Positions 36,294-45,528 of a stretch of 64,000 bases of DNA are shown piece after piece. Within the stretch, counting starts at the first letter, position 1; each line of letters starts with the position of its first letter. The notes under the pieces were generated by a model, which had not been told where the DNA came from, ran no database searches, and worked only from the letters and a program-made list of their open reading frames with translations. Both the position numbers and the translations under genes were made by a program. Origin of the DNA: Gottfriedia acidiceleris (GTDB taxonomy: Bacteria > Bacillota > Bacilli > Bacillales > Bacillaceae_G); NCBI RefSeq assembly GCF_023115465.1, contig NZ_CP096034.1, positions 1,302,001 to 1,366,000 on the forward strand. Reading direction: 5' to 3'.

Positions 36294-36665
36294 TTACTTG
36301 TTATAAGTATTTTCTATATAATCAGCATTTCTTAAATCTTTCTCTACTTTCTCAATTTCTTTATCTGAATTTGAGTATCTTATATATTTTGATTTCTTCG
36401 TTTTTTTATAAAAGCAATCTATTTTAATAGTATTATTTACTTCATAAATTAGATTGATATATTTACCTTTTTTATAGACCGCAATTACAATGTCAGAGCG
36501 TTTTATTTTTTCAGTACTTTTTATTTTTATTTCATTTTGTAAATAATCTTTTTCAAGTTCTATTACCTGATTTATCTCGTGATCATACTTATTTTTATCA
36601 TTACAAGCAGAAAGAGAAACTATAAAAAGTATTGTAGCAAATAAAACTAAAATTCTCATCTTCAT
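36294..36665 (-). CDS. Secreted lipoprotein, cystatin-like fold (DUF4467-like)
   Basis: A 123-residue lipoprotein. A signal peptide ends in the lipobox LSAC (about residues 18-21), so Cys is lipidated and the protein anchored outside the membrane. The mature part contains KYDHEINQVIELEKDYLQ and a basic strand-rich section (KKTKKSKYIRYSNSDKEIEKVEKDLRNADYI), as in small cystatin-like lipoproteins often seen near conjugative elements. ATG 36665 is preferred because AAGGAG is eight bases upstream. Function unknown. Confidence 0.72.
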   Translation of the reverse strand: MKMRILVLFATILFIVSLSACNDKNKYDHEINQVIELEKDYLQNEIKIKSTEKIKRSDIVIAVYKKGKYINLIYEVNNTIKIDCFYKKTKKSKYIRYSNSDKEIEKVEKDLRNADYIENTYNK

Positions 36666-36812
36666 ATAAACCACTCCTTGTTATTGTAATAAATCTTTAA
36701 AAAAGATATGACATTTATTTGAATTAACTAATAACTCAACTGATTATATATTAATATACTAAAATGTTAAATATGCACAATATTTACATTTAATTGAAAT
36801 GGAGGAAGTTAA

Positions 36813-37324
36813 ATGAAAAAAAATAAGTAGTTTGTATTTACTTATATTGGGAGTCTTTGTATTATTTTTTCCTATTAAGCAAGGCATATGTACTAAAGAG
36901 TAACAAAGTCTCACACCCGAAAGATGCATATTATTGGATTGAAAGTGAATTTAGTACTTACGGGCTGAAATCAGAAATTAAAAGAGGATTGACTGCATGG
37001 AACTCGCTTCCAGAAATTCAAATTACTAAGGAAGTGACTCAGTTAGGGGGAGCTGATGTGAAAATGGAATATGTAAATAGTTTATATGGAGATGTTTATG
37101 CAGTTCATAGAACTCAGGGGAATATTACATTTTATAAAAATTGGCGTACAGACCTAAATTCTACAAAAAGAAAAGAAACAGCAGTACATGAAGTAGGGCA
37201 TGCGCTTGGTCTAGATCATACACAGAGTAAAAATAATTCAATTTCAGTAATGAGGAAACTAGATTTTAATAATAAGGATTATCCTTTATCAGATGATATT
37301 GCCGGTTTTAAAGCAAAATACTAA
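36813..37324 (+). pseudogene. Matrixin-type zinc metalloprotease with frameshifted signal peptide region
   Basis: GGAGGAAG precedes ATG 36813, but the frame stops after five codons. Removing one A from an eight-A run (from about 36815) and one T from a six-T run near 36866 restores a continuous protein. It would begin MKKISSLYLLILGVFVLFFL as a signal peptide and join the open frame from 36857 to 37324. That frame carries the full zinc site HEVGHALGLDH and a following SVM Met-turn typical of matrixins. The intact catalytic part suggests recent inactivation, phase variation by homopolymer slippage, or sequencing error. Confidence 0.75.
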
Positions 37325-37350
37325 TCTTAAATTGAAAGAGGTGATGTTAT

Positions 37351-37455
37351 TTGAAAATTAGTAACACTAAATTTTTTAAGTATCTTAGTGATAAGGTTAT
37401 AAAAAGAGTAAAAATGATAAAGAAATTAAAAACGGTAATATTATTTAAGTACTGA
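37351..37455 (+). CDS. Possible small basic peptide downstream of the matrixin gene
   Basis: A TTG-initiated frame of 34 residues (LKISNTKFFKYLSDKV...), very rich in lysine. AGAGGTG lies about nine bases upstream and 27 bases after the matrixin stop. It could be a small co-transcribed gene or the remnant of a larger one. Little else supports it. Confidence 0.25.
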   Translation: MKISNTKFFKYLSDKVIKRVKMIKKLKTVILFKY

Positions 37456-37505
37456 CTATGTTTATATTAAAATATTGGGTGACGAATTGATAGGAAAACA
37501 AGGAT

Positions 37506-37546
37506 TGGCACTTAACAAAACAAATTGTTAAGTGTCTTATTTATCT
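37506..37546 (+). terminator. Rho-independent terminator
   Basis: GCACTTAACAA pairs with TTGTTAAGTGT around a six-base loop, followed by CTTATTT. It closes the matrixin transcription unit. Confidence 0.75.
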
Positions 37547-37781
37547 GCTTTTAGAAGCATAGGAGCAATTTATAATAGCTAATTAGTAATGGGTATATGT
37601 TTTCTCTTTTGATACTGTTTTGTGACTTATTAATAGGTTTATTTAACTGGATAAAAATTTGAAAAGTAAATAAATAGTCATTTTTTTTGTGAAAATTAGT
37701 GGGTTAATTTCATTCGAAAATGATTAGAAAAATTAGGGTATTTTAATAAAAAGCTAATAAATCAAGGCCAGAATAACCCAA

Positions 37782-37810
37782 TTGACCGATAATTGAATAT
37801 TCTTTATATT
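37782..37810 (+). promoter_or_regulatory. Predicted sigma-A promoter of the fourth subtilase
   Basis: TTGACC (37782-37787), exactly 17 bases, and TATATT (37805-37810). The predicted start point would be near 37817, giving an untranslated leader of about 110 bases. Nothing gene-like lies between 37547 and this promoter. Confidence 0.65.
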
Positions 37811-37846
37811 TTGATATTGTAGAGTGCTTTTTAAGAAGTGGTTTGG

Positions 37847-37883
37847 ATATGAACGATTAAAATCGATTTTAATAGATTCATAT
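37847..37883. promoter_or_regulatory. Long palindrome in the leader of the fourth subtilase
   Basis: An inner perfect 18-base palindrome ATTAAAATCGATTTTAAT (37856-37873) is framed by the outer arms ATATGAA (37847-37853) and TTCATAT (37877-37883). It lies 30-65 bases downstream of the predicted transcription start, a good position for a roadblock operator. Confidence 0.6.
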
Positions 37884-37926
37884 GAGAAGTCGCTTTTTTT
37901 ATTTTATTAGAATAGGAGAGTGTAAG

Positions 37927-40900
37927 ATGACAGGAAAGCCTAGGTTAAATAAGTATGTTACTGCGATGATGACGACAGCTCTTATTGCTGTTCCGACTTT
38001 TCAAGCGTTAGCTGCCGGGACAAGCAATAATGTTTCCAATTTAACAAATAGTAGTGCTGTAGAAACGAAACTTCAAGGGATTAACGCAAAAGCAAGTACA
38101 GGGAAGCATGTGATTACTCTTATTACAGGTGATGTAGTAACTGTAACAGAGTTTGCAGATGGACAAAGTGTGACCAGTGTTGAGCCAGCGGATAAAACTG
38201 AAGGTGGTTCACATATCATGACGGTTAATAAGGATACATATGTTATTCCAAAACAAGCGATGCCTTACTTAGCTTCTGGTGCATTAGATCGAAATCTATT
38301 CAATATCACAGCACTTATAGCAGATGGATATGATGATGCGTCTCAAAAGACATTACCTGTTATCGTACAATATTCAGAGGCTAAAACTCGCTCAAGCGTG
38401 AAGCCTACCTTAAAAGCTTCAAAGAAAACACATGAACTTGAAAGTATAAATGGGGCAGCGCTTTCTACAGATAAGAAGGATTCGAAAGAGTTTTGGCAAG
38501 ATGTTAAGAAAAATATAAAATCTGCGGATTCTACCAAATCTACAAAGTCATTAGTTACACCTGGAATTGAAAAAATTTGGTTAGATGGACGTGTGAAGGC
38601 AACGCTTGAGCAAAGTGTTCCACAAGTTGGGGCACCTACTGCTTGGAATGCCGGTTACAACGGAAGTGGTGTGAAAGTAGCGGTTCTTGACACAGGGATT
38701 GATGCCCAGCATCCAGATGTAGCTGGTCAAATAAAAGAAACAAAAAGCTTTGTTCCAGATCAAGATGTACGCGATTTCCATGCACATGGTACTCATGTTG
38801 CATCAACTGTACTAGGAACAGGGGCAGCTTCAGGTGGAAAATATAAAGGTGTTGCACCAGGAGCAAGTCTATTAGTAGGAAAAGTGTTAAACAATGAAGG
38901 ATATGGACTTGATTCTTGGATTATTGATGGTATGGAGTGGGCTGCACATAATGCCAAAATTGTCAGCATGAGCATAGGAAGCGATGAGTCAAGTGATGGC
39001 ACAGACCCGATGGCACAAGCGGTTAATAATTTAAGTGCTGAAACAGGCTCTCTGTTTGTTATAGCGGCTGGTAATACAGGTCGTGAAGGAATCGGTTCTC
39101 CTGGATCAGCAGATGCGGCACTTACAGTTGGTGCAGTTGATAAATCAGATAATCTTGCTTACTTTTCATCAAGAGGTCCACGTTTTGGTAGTGAAGGATT
39201 AAAGCCTGATCTGACAGCACCAGGTGTAAATATTACTGCTGCACGATCTCAATATTCAACTCAAGGAAGTGGATCTTATCTTTCGATGAGTGGTACGTCG
39301 ATGGCTACGCCACACGTGGCAGGAGCAGCTGCGATTCTTTCCCAACGCCATCCTGATTGGACAGGCGCACAGCTGAAAGATGCATTAATGAGTACAACTA
39401 AAAAATTAGATGAAATTAAGCCTTTAGAAGGTGGAACTGGTCGTCTTGATGTTGCAGCAGCGACTCTTGGTGATTTACGTGCGACAGGTTCACTTGATTT
39501 TGGTTTCTATGCTTGGCCTCATGAAAATGATGGATTGAAAGAGAAAACAATTACTTACAATAACGACAGTGATAAGGCTGTGACGTTAGATCTATCAGCG
39601 AAAATTACTAATAATAGCGATGCAGATGCACCTGCTGGTTTATTTAAACTTTCGACGAACAAAGTAACTGTACCGGCAAAAGGTAGTGCAAAAGTTACTG
39701 TTACGCTTGATCCGAACGTAGGTGCTAATGGACAACGTTATCAAGGTCAGATTTCTGCAAATATTGATGGTAAAACAGTTGTGCATACTTCACTAGCTAT
39801 GATTAAAGAAGAGGAAAGATATCCATTAACGTTAAAAGCAATTGGACGTGACGGTAACCCTACTTTGGCGTATATTAATTTACTTGGCCCAGATGGTGTT
39901 CCGAATTTTATTGCAGTTAACGGTACAACAGAATTACGTCTAAAACCAGGAACTTATTCTGCAATGTCAATGATGGATGTTGATACTGACACTGATCACG
40001 CTGGCGTTGCACTTTTAGGAAATCCTGAAATTAATTTAGATGGTCCTCAAACTGTTACATTAGATGCACGTAAAGCAAATGAAGTTACAGCAAACGTACC
40101 AAACAAAACAGAAGCAAGTTTTAGAAAAATGGAATATTACCGTGAAATTGATGGCAGCAATGTTGGTGACATCTATGTGATGCCGGTGACAGTAGATAAG
40201 ATGTATGCTGAGCCAATTAAGAAAGTTAAAAATGGAAAATTTACATTTAACACGCGCTGGAGATTGATTGAACCATACATGACAATTAATTTCAAAGGCA
40301 ATGAGTTAGATGATATTCCACAAGCTGGAAGTACATTATTAGATGGAAAATATAATTTAGATGCTGTTTATGTAGGTAAAGGGGCGCAAGCAGATTATAA
40401 GGGATTAAATGTTAAAGGTAAGGCTGTTATCGTTGATCGAAGTGATGAAGTAACTGGTATGGAGCGCTCTGCAGCAGCATATGCAGCAGGTGCAAAACTA
40501 GTTATTACTGTAAACGATGGACCAGAAGAGATTAGTGAATATGTTGGAGTCGTAAATGAAGATTGGTCACTTTCAGATTCTCCAATTTCAGTTGTTGCAA
40601 TCAGTCAAACAGAAGGTAAACAACTGATTGAGGCTACGAAGTCCAAAAAGGTAACACTGGATGTAAAAGGTACTCCTAATACGAAATACGTTTATGATCT
40701 TGTTGATAACCATGACAATGCAATTCCAAAAGACGTAACTTACTCACCTAAAGCAAGTGACCTTGTAAAAATTAATGCTGAATACAAATCAGATCAACCT
40801 ACAGCGGGTGGTGAATTCCGTTGGGATATTCCATCATACCGACCAAATGGAGTAGGTTTCCAATTTAAATTAAATCTACCATCAGTTCGAACTGAATGGG

Positions 40901-41688
40901 TTTCAGCTCAAAAAGGAACTTCTTGGTATCATGAAGCTAGTATGCTAGATGCAGCTTGGGAAGTACGTCAACCAGTAGCAACATACAAACCAGGACAAAC
41001 ATTAGATGAAGAGTGGTTCTCACCAGTTGCTCGTCCTCGTTTAGGTGATGGCTTCTGGAAACCTTATCGCACAGGAAACAACTTAGTTATAAATATTCCA
41101 GCATGGGCTGATTCTGGAGTAGGAAACACTGGCTCAGAAACTAATTATCCGGGTGCACAAACATTAAAACTATACCAAGGATCAAAACTAGTAAAAGAAG
41201 CGAAAGGACAAGCAATCTACTCATTTAACGAATACCCAACTGCAAATACGCAGTATAAAGTAGTTAGTGATGCTTGGCGCGACCCACAACGCTTCGATAA
41301 CTCTGTAAAAACACATACCGAGTGGACATTCTGGTCTAAAGAACAAGAAGAATATCAAACAGAACTTCCATTAATCTCGCTTGATTACAATGTTGAAACT
41401 GACATGAAAGGTAATGCAAAACCAGGCCGTTGGATCGATTTAGGAATGAAAGCAATCCAAGTAGATGGTGCACCAGGAAACGGTAAATTGAAAGGTGCAA
41501 CATTAGAAGTTTCATATGATGAAGGCAAGTCTTGGGAACTAGTCGATTTAAATCGTGAAAAAGATGGATGGAAAGCTAGAATCGAAAACCGTAAGAATGC
41601 ATCTTCTGTATCATTAAGAGCAAGTGCATGGGATGATGCAGGTAATAGTGTTAATCAAGACATTATTAAGGCTTTTGGATTGAAGTAA
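37927..41688 (+). CDS. Large secreted subtilase (S8), fourth and divergent
   Basis: A 1253-residue secreted serine protease. Signal peptide about 1-29 (MTGKPRLNKYVTAMMTTALIAVPTFQALAA by eye); pro-region to about 230; S8 domain with Asp255 (VLDTGIDAQHPDV), His287 (HGTHVAS) and Ser458 (GTSMATPH). The catalytic domain is compact, and the PA-like domain lies far downstream (about 820-910). Beta-rich modules follow, with no dockerin repeats. It resembles actinobacterial-type large subtilases more than the other three in this window. ATG 37927 is chosen because AGGAGAG is seven bases upstream. Monocistronic, with a palindrome in the leader. Confidence 0.94.
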   Translation: MTGKPRLNKYVTAMMTTALIAVPTFQALAAGTSNNVSNLTNSSAVETKLQGINAKASTGKHVITLITGDVVTVTEFADGQSVTSVEPADKTEGGSHIMTVNKDTYVIPKQAMPYLASGALDRNLFNITALIADGYDDASQKTLPVIVQYSEAKTRSSVKPTLKASKKTHELESINGAALSTDKKDSKEFWQDVKKNIKSADSTKSTKSLVTPGIEKIWLDGRVKATLEQSVPQVGAPTAWNAGYNGSGVKVAVLDTGIDAQHPDVAGQIKETKSFVPDQDVRDFHAHGTHVASTVLGTGAASGGKYKGVAPGASLLVGKVLNNEGYGLDSWIIDGMEWAAHNAKIVSMSIGSDESSDGTDPMAQAVNNLSAETGSLFVIAAGNTGREGIGSPGSADAALTVGAVDKSDNLAYFSSRGPRFGSEGLKPDLTAPGVNITAARSQYSTQGSGSYLSMSGTSMATPHVAGAAAILSQRHPDWTGAQLKDALMSTTKKLDEIKPLEGGTGRLDVAAATLGDLRATGSLDFGFYAWPHENDGLKEKTITYNNDSDKAVTLDLSAKITNNSDADAPAGLFKLSTNKVTVPAKGSAKVTVTLDPNVGANGQRYQGQISANIDGKTVVHTSLAMIKEEERYPLTLKAIGRDGNPTLAYINLLGPDGVPNFIAVNGTTELRLKPGTYSAMSMMDVDTDTDHAGVALLGNPEINLDGPQTVTLDARKANEVTANVPNKTEASFRKMEYYREIDGSNVGDIYVMPVTVDKMYAEPIKKVKNGKFTFNTRWRLIEPYMTINFKGNELDDIPQAGSTLLDGKYNLDAVYVGKGAQADYKGLNVKGKAVIVDRSDEVTGMERSAAAYAAGAKLVITVNDGPEEISEYVGVVNEDWSLSDSPISVVAISQTEGKQLIEATKSKKVTLDVKGTPNTKYVYDLVDNHDNAIPKDVTYSPKASDLVKINAEYKSDQPTAGGEFRWDIPSYRPNGVGFQFKLNLPSVRTEWVSAQKGTSWYHEASMLDAAWEVRQPVATYKPGQTLDEEWFSPVARPRLGDGFWKPYRTGNNLVINIPAWADSGVGNTGSETNYPGAQTLKLYQGSKLVKEAKGQAIYSFNEYPTANTQYKVVSDAWRDPQRFDNSVKTHTEWTFWSKEQEEYQTELPLISLDYNVETDMKGNAKPGRWIDLGMKAIQVDGAPGNGKLKGATLEVSYDEGKSWELVDLNREKDGWKARIENRKNASSVSLRASAWDDAGNSVNQDIIKAFGLK

Positions 41689-41695
41689 ATAAAAA

Positions 41696-41735
41696 TTAAG
41701 AGGGCACCTTCCTTTTGGGAGGTGCCTCTTAATGT
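41696..41735 (+). terminator. Hairpin after the fourth subtilase
   Basis: AAGAGGGCACCTTCC pairs with GGGAGGTGCCTCTT around a T-rich loop. The stem is strong but the T run is poor. Confidence 0.65.
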
Positions 41736-41785
41736 GACAATGTTAGTGCCCTTTGGATTAAAAAGGAATATTTGAAATTTAGAGC

Positions 41786-41820
41786 AAAAAAGGCATCTTC
41801 ATTTAGAAGATGCCTCATAA
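41786..41820. terminator. Second hairpin, probable bidirectional terminator
   Basis: AGGCATCTTC pairs with GAAGATGCCT through a five-base loop, with an A run before it and A/T-rich sequence after. It lies between convergent genes. Confidence 0.7.
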
Positions 41821-42000
41821 TTATTTTTGATCAGCTTTTTCAGCATCCAATAATTCTTGCATGAATTTAAGATTATATGTATGGCTTTCTTTCAGTCTGC
41901 TATGTCTTGTTAGTTTGATTAAGTTTTGGTAGTGAGCGATTTCTTCCTCTAGTGATGAAATGACATTTGTACGATATTCTTTTAATTCTTGTTCGTTCAT
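41821..42000 (-). CDS. Small hypothetical protein, coiled-coil-like
   Basis: A 59-residue frame: MNEQELKEYRTNVISSLEEEIAHYQNLIKL at the start and EKADQK at the end. It is strongly charged and almost wholly helical, so a short coiled coil is likely. AGGAGG lies eight bases before the ATG, giving good support for translation despite its size. It faces the fourth subtilase across a shared terminator. Function unknown. Confidence 0.7.
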   Translation of the reverse strand: MNEQELKEYRTNVISSLEEEIAHYQNLIKLTRHSRLKESHTYNLKFMQELLDAEKADQK

Positions 42001-42116
42001 TTTTCATTCCTCCTATAATGGGATTTAATAATTTAAGTATATCACTAATATGGAAAAATAAATCAAATTTCATTGGGAAAGAAGCTAGATTACACAAAAT
42101 TTACAAAAAATAGGTC

Positions 42117-42480
42117 TATCAATCAACTCATGGGTAGGCGGTGGTGGTAGTATTCTACTTCCTGAAGATTTAAAAAGAGCTTCAGAAGTCATTTGTCATC
42201 AACATTCAGGTGTAGCGAATGCAATCGGTGCAGCTAATTCTGAAGTAGTGGTCAAGTAGAGCGAATTTATAAATTAGTAGAAATAACTCGTGATCACACA
42301 TTGAAAATGGCAAAGGATGAAGCAAAACAAGAAGCAAATAAAGCAGGTGCTGATCCGAATAATCTAGTAATTGAGGATATTGAGGATGGGCCATTGGCTT
42401 ATTTGCCTGGTAATGCGACTCGTGTAGGCGTAAAGGCTGCTGGTGATTTGGCGCAGGATGAGGTTAATGAATTAGTTTAA
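42117..42480 (+). pseudogene. C-terminal remnant of a hydantoinase/oxoprolinase (HyuA-type) gene
   Basis: The remnant reads GGGGSILLPEDLKRASEVIC... then, after a one-base deletion near 42247, QVERIYKLVEITRDHTLKMA... and ends ...LAYLPGNATRVGVKAAGDLAQDEVNELV. These are the last about 115 residues of a HyuA-type subunit, whose full length is about 500-700. No N-terminal part or ribosome site is present, so it is dead. A hairpin (AAGGCACT/AGGTGCCTT, then T run) follows its stop. Confidence 0.75.
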
Positions 42481-42485
42481 AGAAT

Positions 42486-42518
42486 AAGGCACTATCCTTA
42501 TTGGAGGTGCCTTTTTAC
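42486..42518 (+). terminator. Terminator inherited with the hydantoinase remnant
   Basis: AAGGCAC pairs with GTGCCTT across a loop of about 13 bases and is followed by TTT. The region from 42519 to 42686 shows no gene. Confidence 0.65.
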
Positions 42519-42686
42519 CATCTTGAAGAATGTACGACTTATGGTTCTGTAAATATGAAGCCCATCTGTGCAAATAAGAGGTGAACTGCAAAATTGCCCT
42601 AACTTTTATAAGTAGATTTCAGAATTGATGCAGAACGGCCAAACTCTTCAAATGAGAAGTGCCTCCGAGATACCTACCTATATGTT

Positions 42687-43595
42687 TCAAGAATACCTTT
42701 CACTAAATTCGTTCAAATATCGCTTAATAAATTCCTTAGTAATTAAGGAATTGCTCTTATTTTCAGTTTGAATCCAACCAACCGTTTTGGACTCTTGAAC
42801 AAAATCTTCTATTTCAAGAATGGCTAGATCGTGATTTTCATCGTTAGTTAAGCCAAGGAAAGAAAGGTCATATCCTGCTGAGATTGCTAAATCATTTTTC
42901 AATGCTCTTACTAAAGCTCTAGTATTATTCGTTTTAAACCAAACATCAATTTTACCGATTGAATGATTAAAATGATTAACGAATTCATGAACATAATCTT
43001 CGTTATATAGCACAAATGGATACTTTAACAACTCCTTTGCAGAAACCTTTTTAAATGATGATAAAGGAGAGTTTTTTCCAACAAATACTACAATTCGGCC
43101 TTCAAATATTTTAGTAAAAATAAGGCCTGAATTTTTTTTCAACAGATCATTATTTAATCCAATTAATCCTATATCTACTTTTTTGGCACTTATATCATTT
43201 AAAATATCTCCTGAACCTTTTTCAGAAATTTGAAATTGAACATTTGGATAATCTTTTTTAAACTTTGAGACTGTATTGATTAAAATATCCATTCCAATGG
43301 GGATTGAAGCAATACTTAGTTCACCGACAATTACATCAATTTGACTATTGGCTTCTTCTTTAATTTCATCTAGTTTTGAAACTACGTCCAACATCTTTAA
43401 TATGATATTTTGCCCTTCCGATGTTGGAATTGCACCGTGCCTTGATCTTGTAAATAGTTTTATCTTTAATTCAGATTCTAAATTAGAAATCGCTTGGCTA
43501 ATAGCAGACTGGGTTACATGAAGATTATTTGAAGCTGTAGTAATTGATTTCGTTTTTGCAACTTCTACTACATATTGGATTTGTTCAATATTCAT
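42687..43595 (-). CDS. LysR-family transcriptional regulator
   Basis: A 302-residue LysR protein. The N-terminal winged HTH is MNIEQIQYVVEVAKTKSITTASNNLHVTQSAISQAISNLESELKIKLFTRSRHGAIPTSEGQ, and the rest is the periplasmic-binding-like effector domain. AAAGGAG precedes the ATG. It is divergently transcribed from two SDR genes across a 113-base gap that holds the inverted repeat GTATCC-N5-GGATAC. This is the classic LysR arrangement: it probably activates the SDR pair in response to an unknown small molecule and represses itself. Confidence 0.93.
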   Translation of the reverse strand: MNIEQIQYVVEVAKTKSITTASNNLHVTQSAISQAISNLESELKIKLFTRSRHGAIPTSEGQNIILKMLDVVSKLDEIKEEANSQIDVIVGELSIASIPIGMDILINTVSKFKKDYPNVQFQISEKGSGDILNDISAKKVDIGLIGLNNDLLKKNSGLIFTKIFEGRIVVFVGKNSPLSSFKKVSAKELLKYPFVLYNEDYVHEFVNHFNHSIGKIDVWFKTNNTRALVRALKNDLAISAGYDLSFLGLTNDENHDLAILEIEDFVQESKTVGWIQTENKSNSLITKEFIKRYLNEFSERYS

Positions 43596-43613
43596 ATTGT
43601 CTCCTTTCCATTA

Positions 43614-43630
43614 GTATCCCTAATGGATAC
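43614..43630. promoter_or_regulatory. Probable LysR operator
   Basis: GTATCC (43614-43619) and GGATAC (43625-43630) form a perfect inverted repeat with the five-base spacer CTAAT. Within it TATCC-N5-GGATA fits the T-N11-A rule for LysR sites. It lies directly upstream of the LysR start. Confidence 0.7.
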
Positions 43631-43708
43631 ATAAGAATGTTTAAATATATCTTAACAAAAAATATTGATAAAATAAAAACGAAATAAGAATGAAGGGGGA
43701 TGCATTAA

Positions 43709-44458
43709 ATGAGGTTAATAAATAAAACAGCAATTGTAACAGGTGGAGCGAACGGTATTGGTAAAGCTACAGTTCAAAAATTCTTAGAACAAGGTGCTAA
43801 AGTCGTATTTACTGATATTAATCATGAAGCTGGCCAAAAAACATTAGATGAAATGAAAATGATTTCCGATACTGTAGTCTTCATTCAGCATAATGTTCAG
43901 CTGGAAGCAGATTGGATTAAAGTAGTTAACGAAACAAAGAAGCAATTCGGCACAATTGATATTTTATTCAATAATGCTGGTATTTTTAGTTCAAAGCCGG
44001 TAACTGAATATGAAACAGAAGAATGGAATCGCTTACTAAGTATAAATGTAACTGGTGTTTTTCTAGGAATGAAGCACACAGTGCCTTTTATGCGTGAACA
44101 AAAAGGTGGTTCAATTATTAATACTTCTTCAGTAGCAGGATTAAAAGGTTCTCCAAATGCAACTCTTTACGGTGCAAGTAAAGGTGCTGTTCGTATTATG
44201 ACAAAGGATTTAGCAAAAGAAGTTGCTGCTGATCAAATACGTGTAAATTCAATTCATCCAGGAATCATTGAAACAGCTATGGGAGCTGATTTAGCTTCAA
44301 GCTATAAGGCATCAAACGAACAATTAGCATTGACGATTCCATTAAAAAGATTAGGCAAACCAGAAGAAATCGCGAACCTTGTTGTATTCTTAGCATCTGA
44401 TGAATCTAGTTTTATAACTGGAACTGAAATGGTCGCAGATGGCGGAATGACTGCATAA
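43709..44458 (+). CDS. Short-chain dehydrogenase/reductase (SDR), copy 1
   Basis: A 249-residue classical SDR. NAD(P) binding motif TGGANGIGKA (about 9-18), NNAG (about 87-90), an SV active-site serine in IINTSSVAGL, and YxxxK seen as YGASK (about 151-155). The acidic residue at the end of strand 2 (VFTDIN) suggests NAD preference. The C-terminal MVADGGMTA is typical. GAAGGGGG precedes the ATG. It forms a likely two-gene operon with the next SDR and is probably under the divergent LysR regulator. Substrate not determined. Confidence 0.92.
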   Translation: MRLINKTAIVTGGANGIGKATVQKFLEQGAKVVFTDINHEAGQKTLDEMKMISDTVVFIQHNVQLEADWIKVVNETKKQFGTIDILFNNAGIFSSKPVTEYETEEWNRLLSINVTGVFLGMKHTVPFMREQKGGSIINTSSVAGLKGSPNATLYGASKGAVRIMTKDLAKEVAADQIRVNSIHPGIIETAMGADLASSYKASNEQLALTIPLKRLGKPEEIANLVVFLASDESSFITGTEMVADGGMTA

Positions 44459-44504
44459 AAATAGGATGCTTCTATTTTAGTAAAAATATTAGGAGGTATT
44501 TACC

Positions 44505-45269
44505 ATGTTATTAAAAGATAAAGTTGCAATTATTACAGGTGGAGCTTCAGGTATTGGTAGAGCCACTGCATTGAAATATGCAAAAGAAGGAGCAAAAGTA
44601 GTAGTAGCGGATTTTAACGAGGCTGGAGCTACTGAAACAGTTGAACAAATTAAAGCATTTGGTGGAGAAAGCGTAGTTTTTAAAGTAGATGCTTCAAAGT
44701 TTGCAGAAGTTGAATCATTAGTAGAATTTGCAGTACAAACTTACGGAACAATTGACGTAATGTTTAATAATGCAGGTATCGGCGGAACGAATCGAATTAA
44801 TGAATTTAATGAAGAAATTTACCAAAAAGTAATTGCCGTCAATCAACATGGAGTTGCTTACGGAATTGCTAGTGCAAGCAAAAAAATGATTGAGCTTGGA
44901 GTAAAAGGCGTAATTATCAACACTGCTTCTGTATATGGTTACTTAGCAAACGTTGGTACATTTGCTTATAATGCTTCAAAAGGTGCAGTTGTTATGATGA
45001 CGAAAACTGCAGCTCTTGATCTTGCTCCTTATGGAATTCGTGTTGTCGGAGTAGCACCCGGTTTTGTAAGAACACCAATAATTGATGGACTAAAAGATCG
45101 AGGACTAGAAGAGCTATATCGTAATTTCCAAATGAGAAAAGAATTTATTGAACCAGATGAAATTGCAGGAATGGTTTGCTTATTAGCGATGGAAGAAGCC
45201 AATGTTGTCAATGGTAGTACTGTCATGTTGGATGACGGGCTTGCTGGTTTTAAAGCGCATACTGTATAA
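44505..45269 (+). CDS. Short-chain dehydrogenase/reductase (SDR), copy 2
   Basis: A 254-residue classical SDR and distant paralogue of the upstream gene. TGGASGIGRA (about 11-20), NNAG (about 89-92), active-site serine in INTASVYGY and YNASK (about 155-159). VVVADFN carries the Asp that favours NAD. The C-terminus VNGSTVMLDDGLAGF differs from the usual ADGG motif. AGGAGG lies eight bases before the ATG, 46 bases after the first SDR. Both may act on the same alcohol or polyol substrate. Confidence 0.92.
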   Translation: MLLKDKVAIITGGASGIGRATALKYAKEGAKVVVADFNEAGATETVEQIKAFGGESVVFKVDASKFAEVESLVEFAVQTYGTIDVMFNNAGIGGTNRINEFNEEIYQKVIAVNQHGVAYGIASASKKMIELGVKGVIINTASVYGYLANVGTFAYNASKGAVVMMTKTAALDLAPYGIRVVGVAPGFVRTPIIDGLKDRGLEELYRNFQMRKEFIEPDEIAGMVCLLAMEEANVVNGSTVMLDDGLAGFKAHTV

Positions 45270-45358
45270 AATAATAGGTTTTCACTCTTAATAATAAACA
45301 ACATTTTCTAACAATGCCCAAAATATCATGAAAATATATATAAGTTAGCTAGTTTATT

Positions 45359-45402
45359 GAACAAGCAACCAATTCTTTGTGGTTGCTTGTTCTTTTTGTT
45401 TT
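45359..45402 (+). terminator. Rho-independent terminator of the SDR operon
   Basis: GAACAAGCAACCA pairs with TGGTTGCTTGTTC, with a small internal loop, and is followed by TTTTTG and TTTT. Confidence 0.9.
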
Positions 45403-45528
45403 TTAGCTGAATTTTTGAACTGTTGCATAATGAAACCAATTTTTCACATAAAAAAATCCCCACCTTAGGCCGGAACAATCTTTTTTTCGACTGTCTACCA
45501 TAAGGGGAGGATTACACTCTATAGATCT

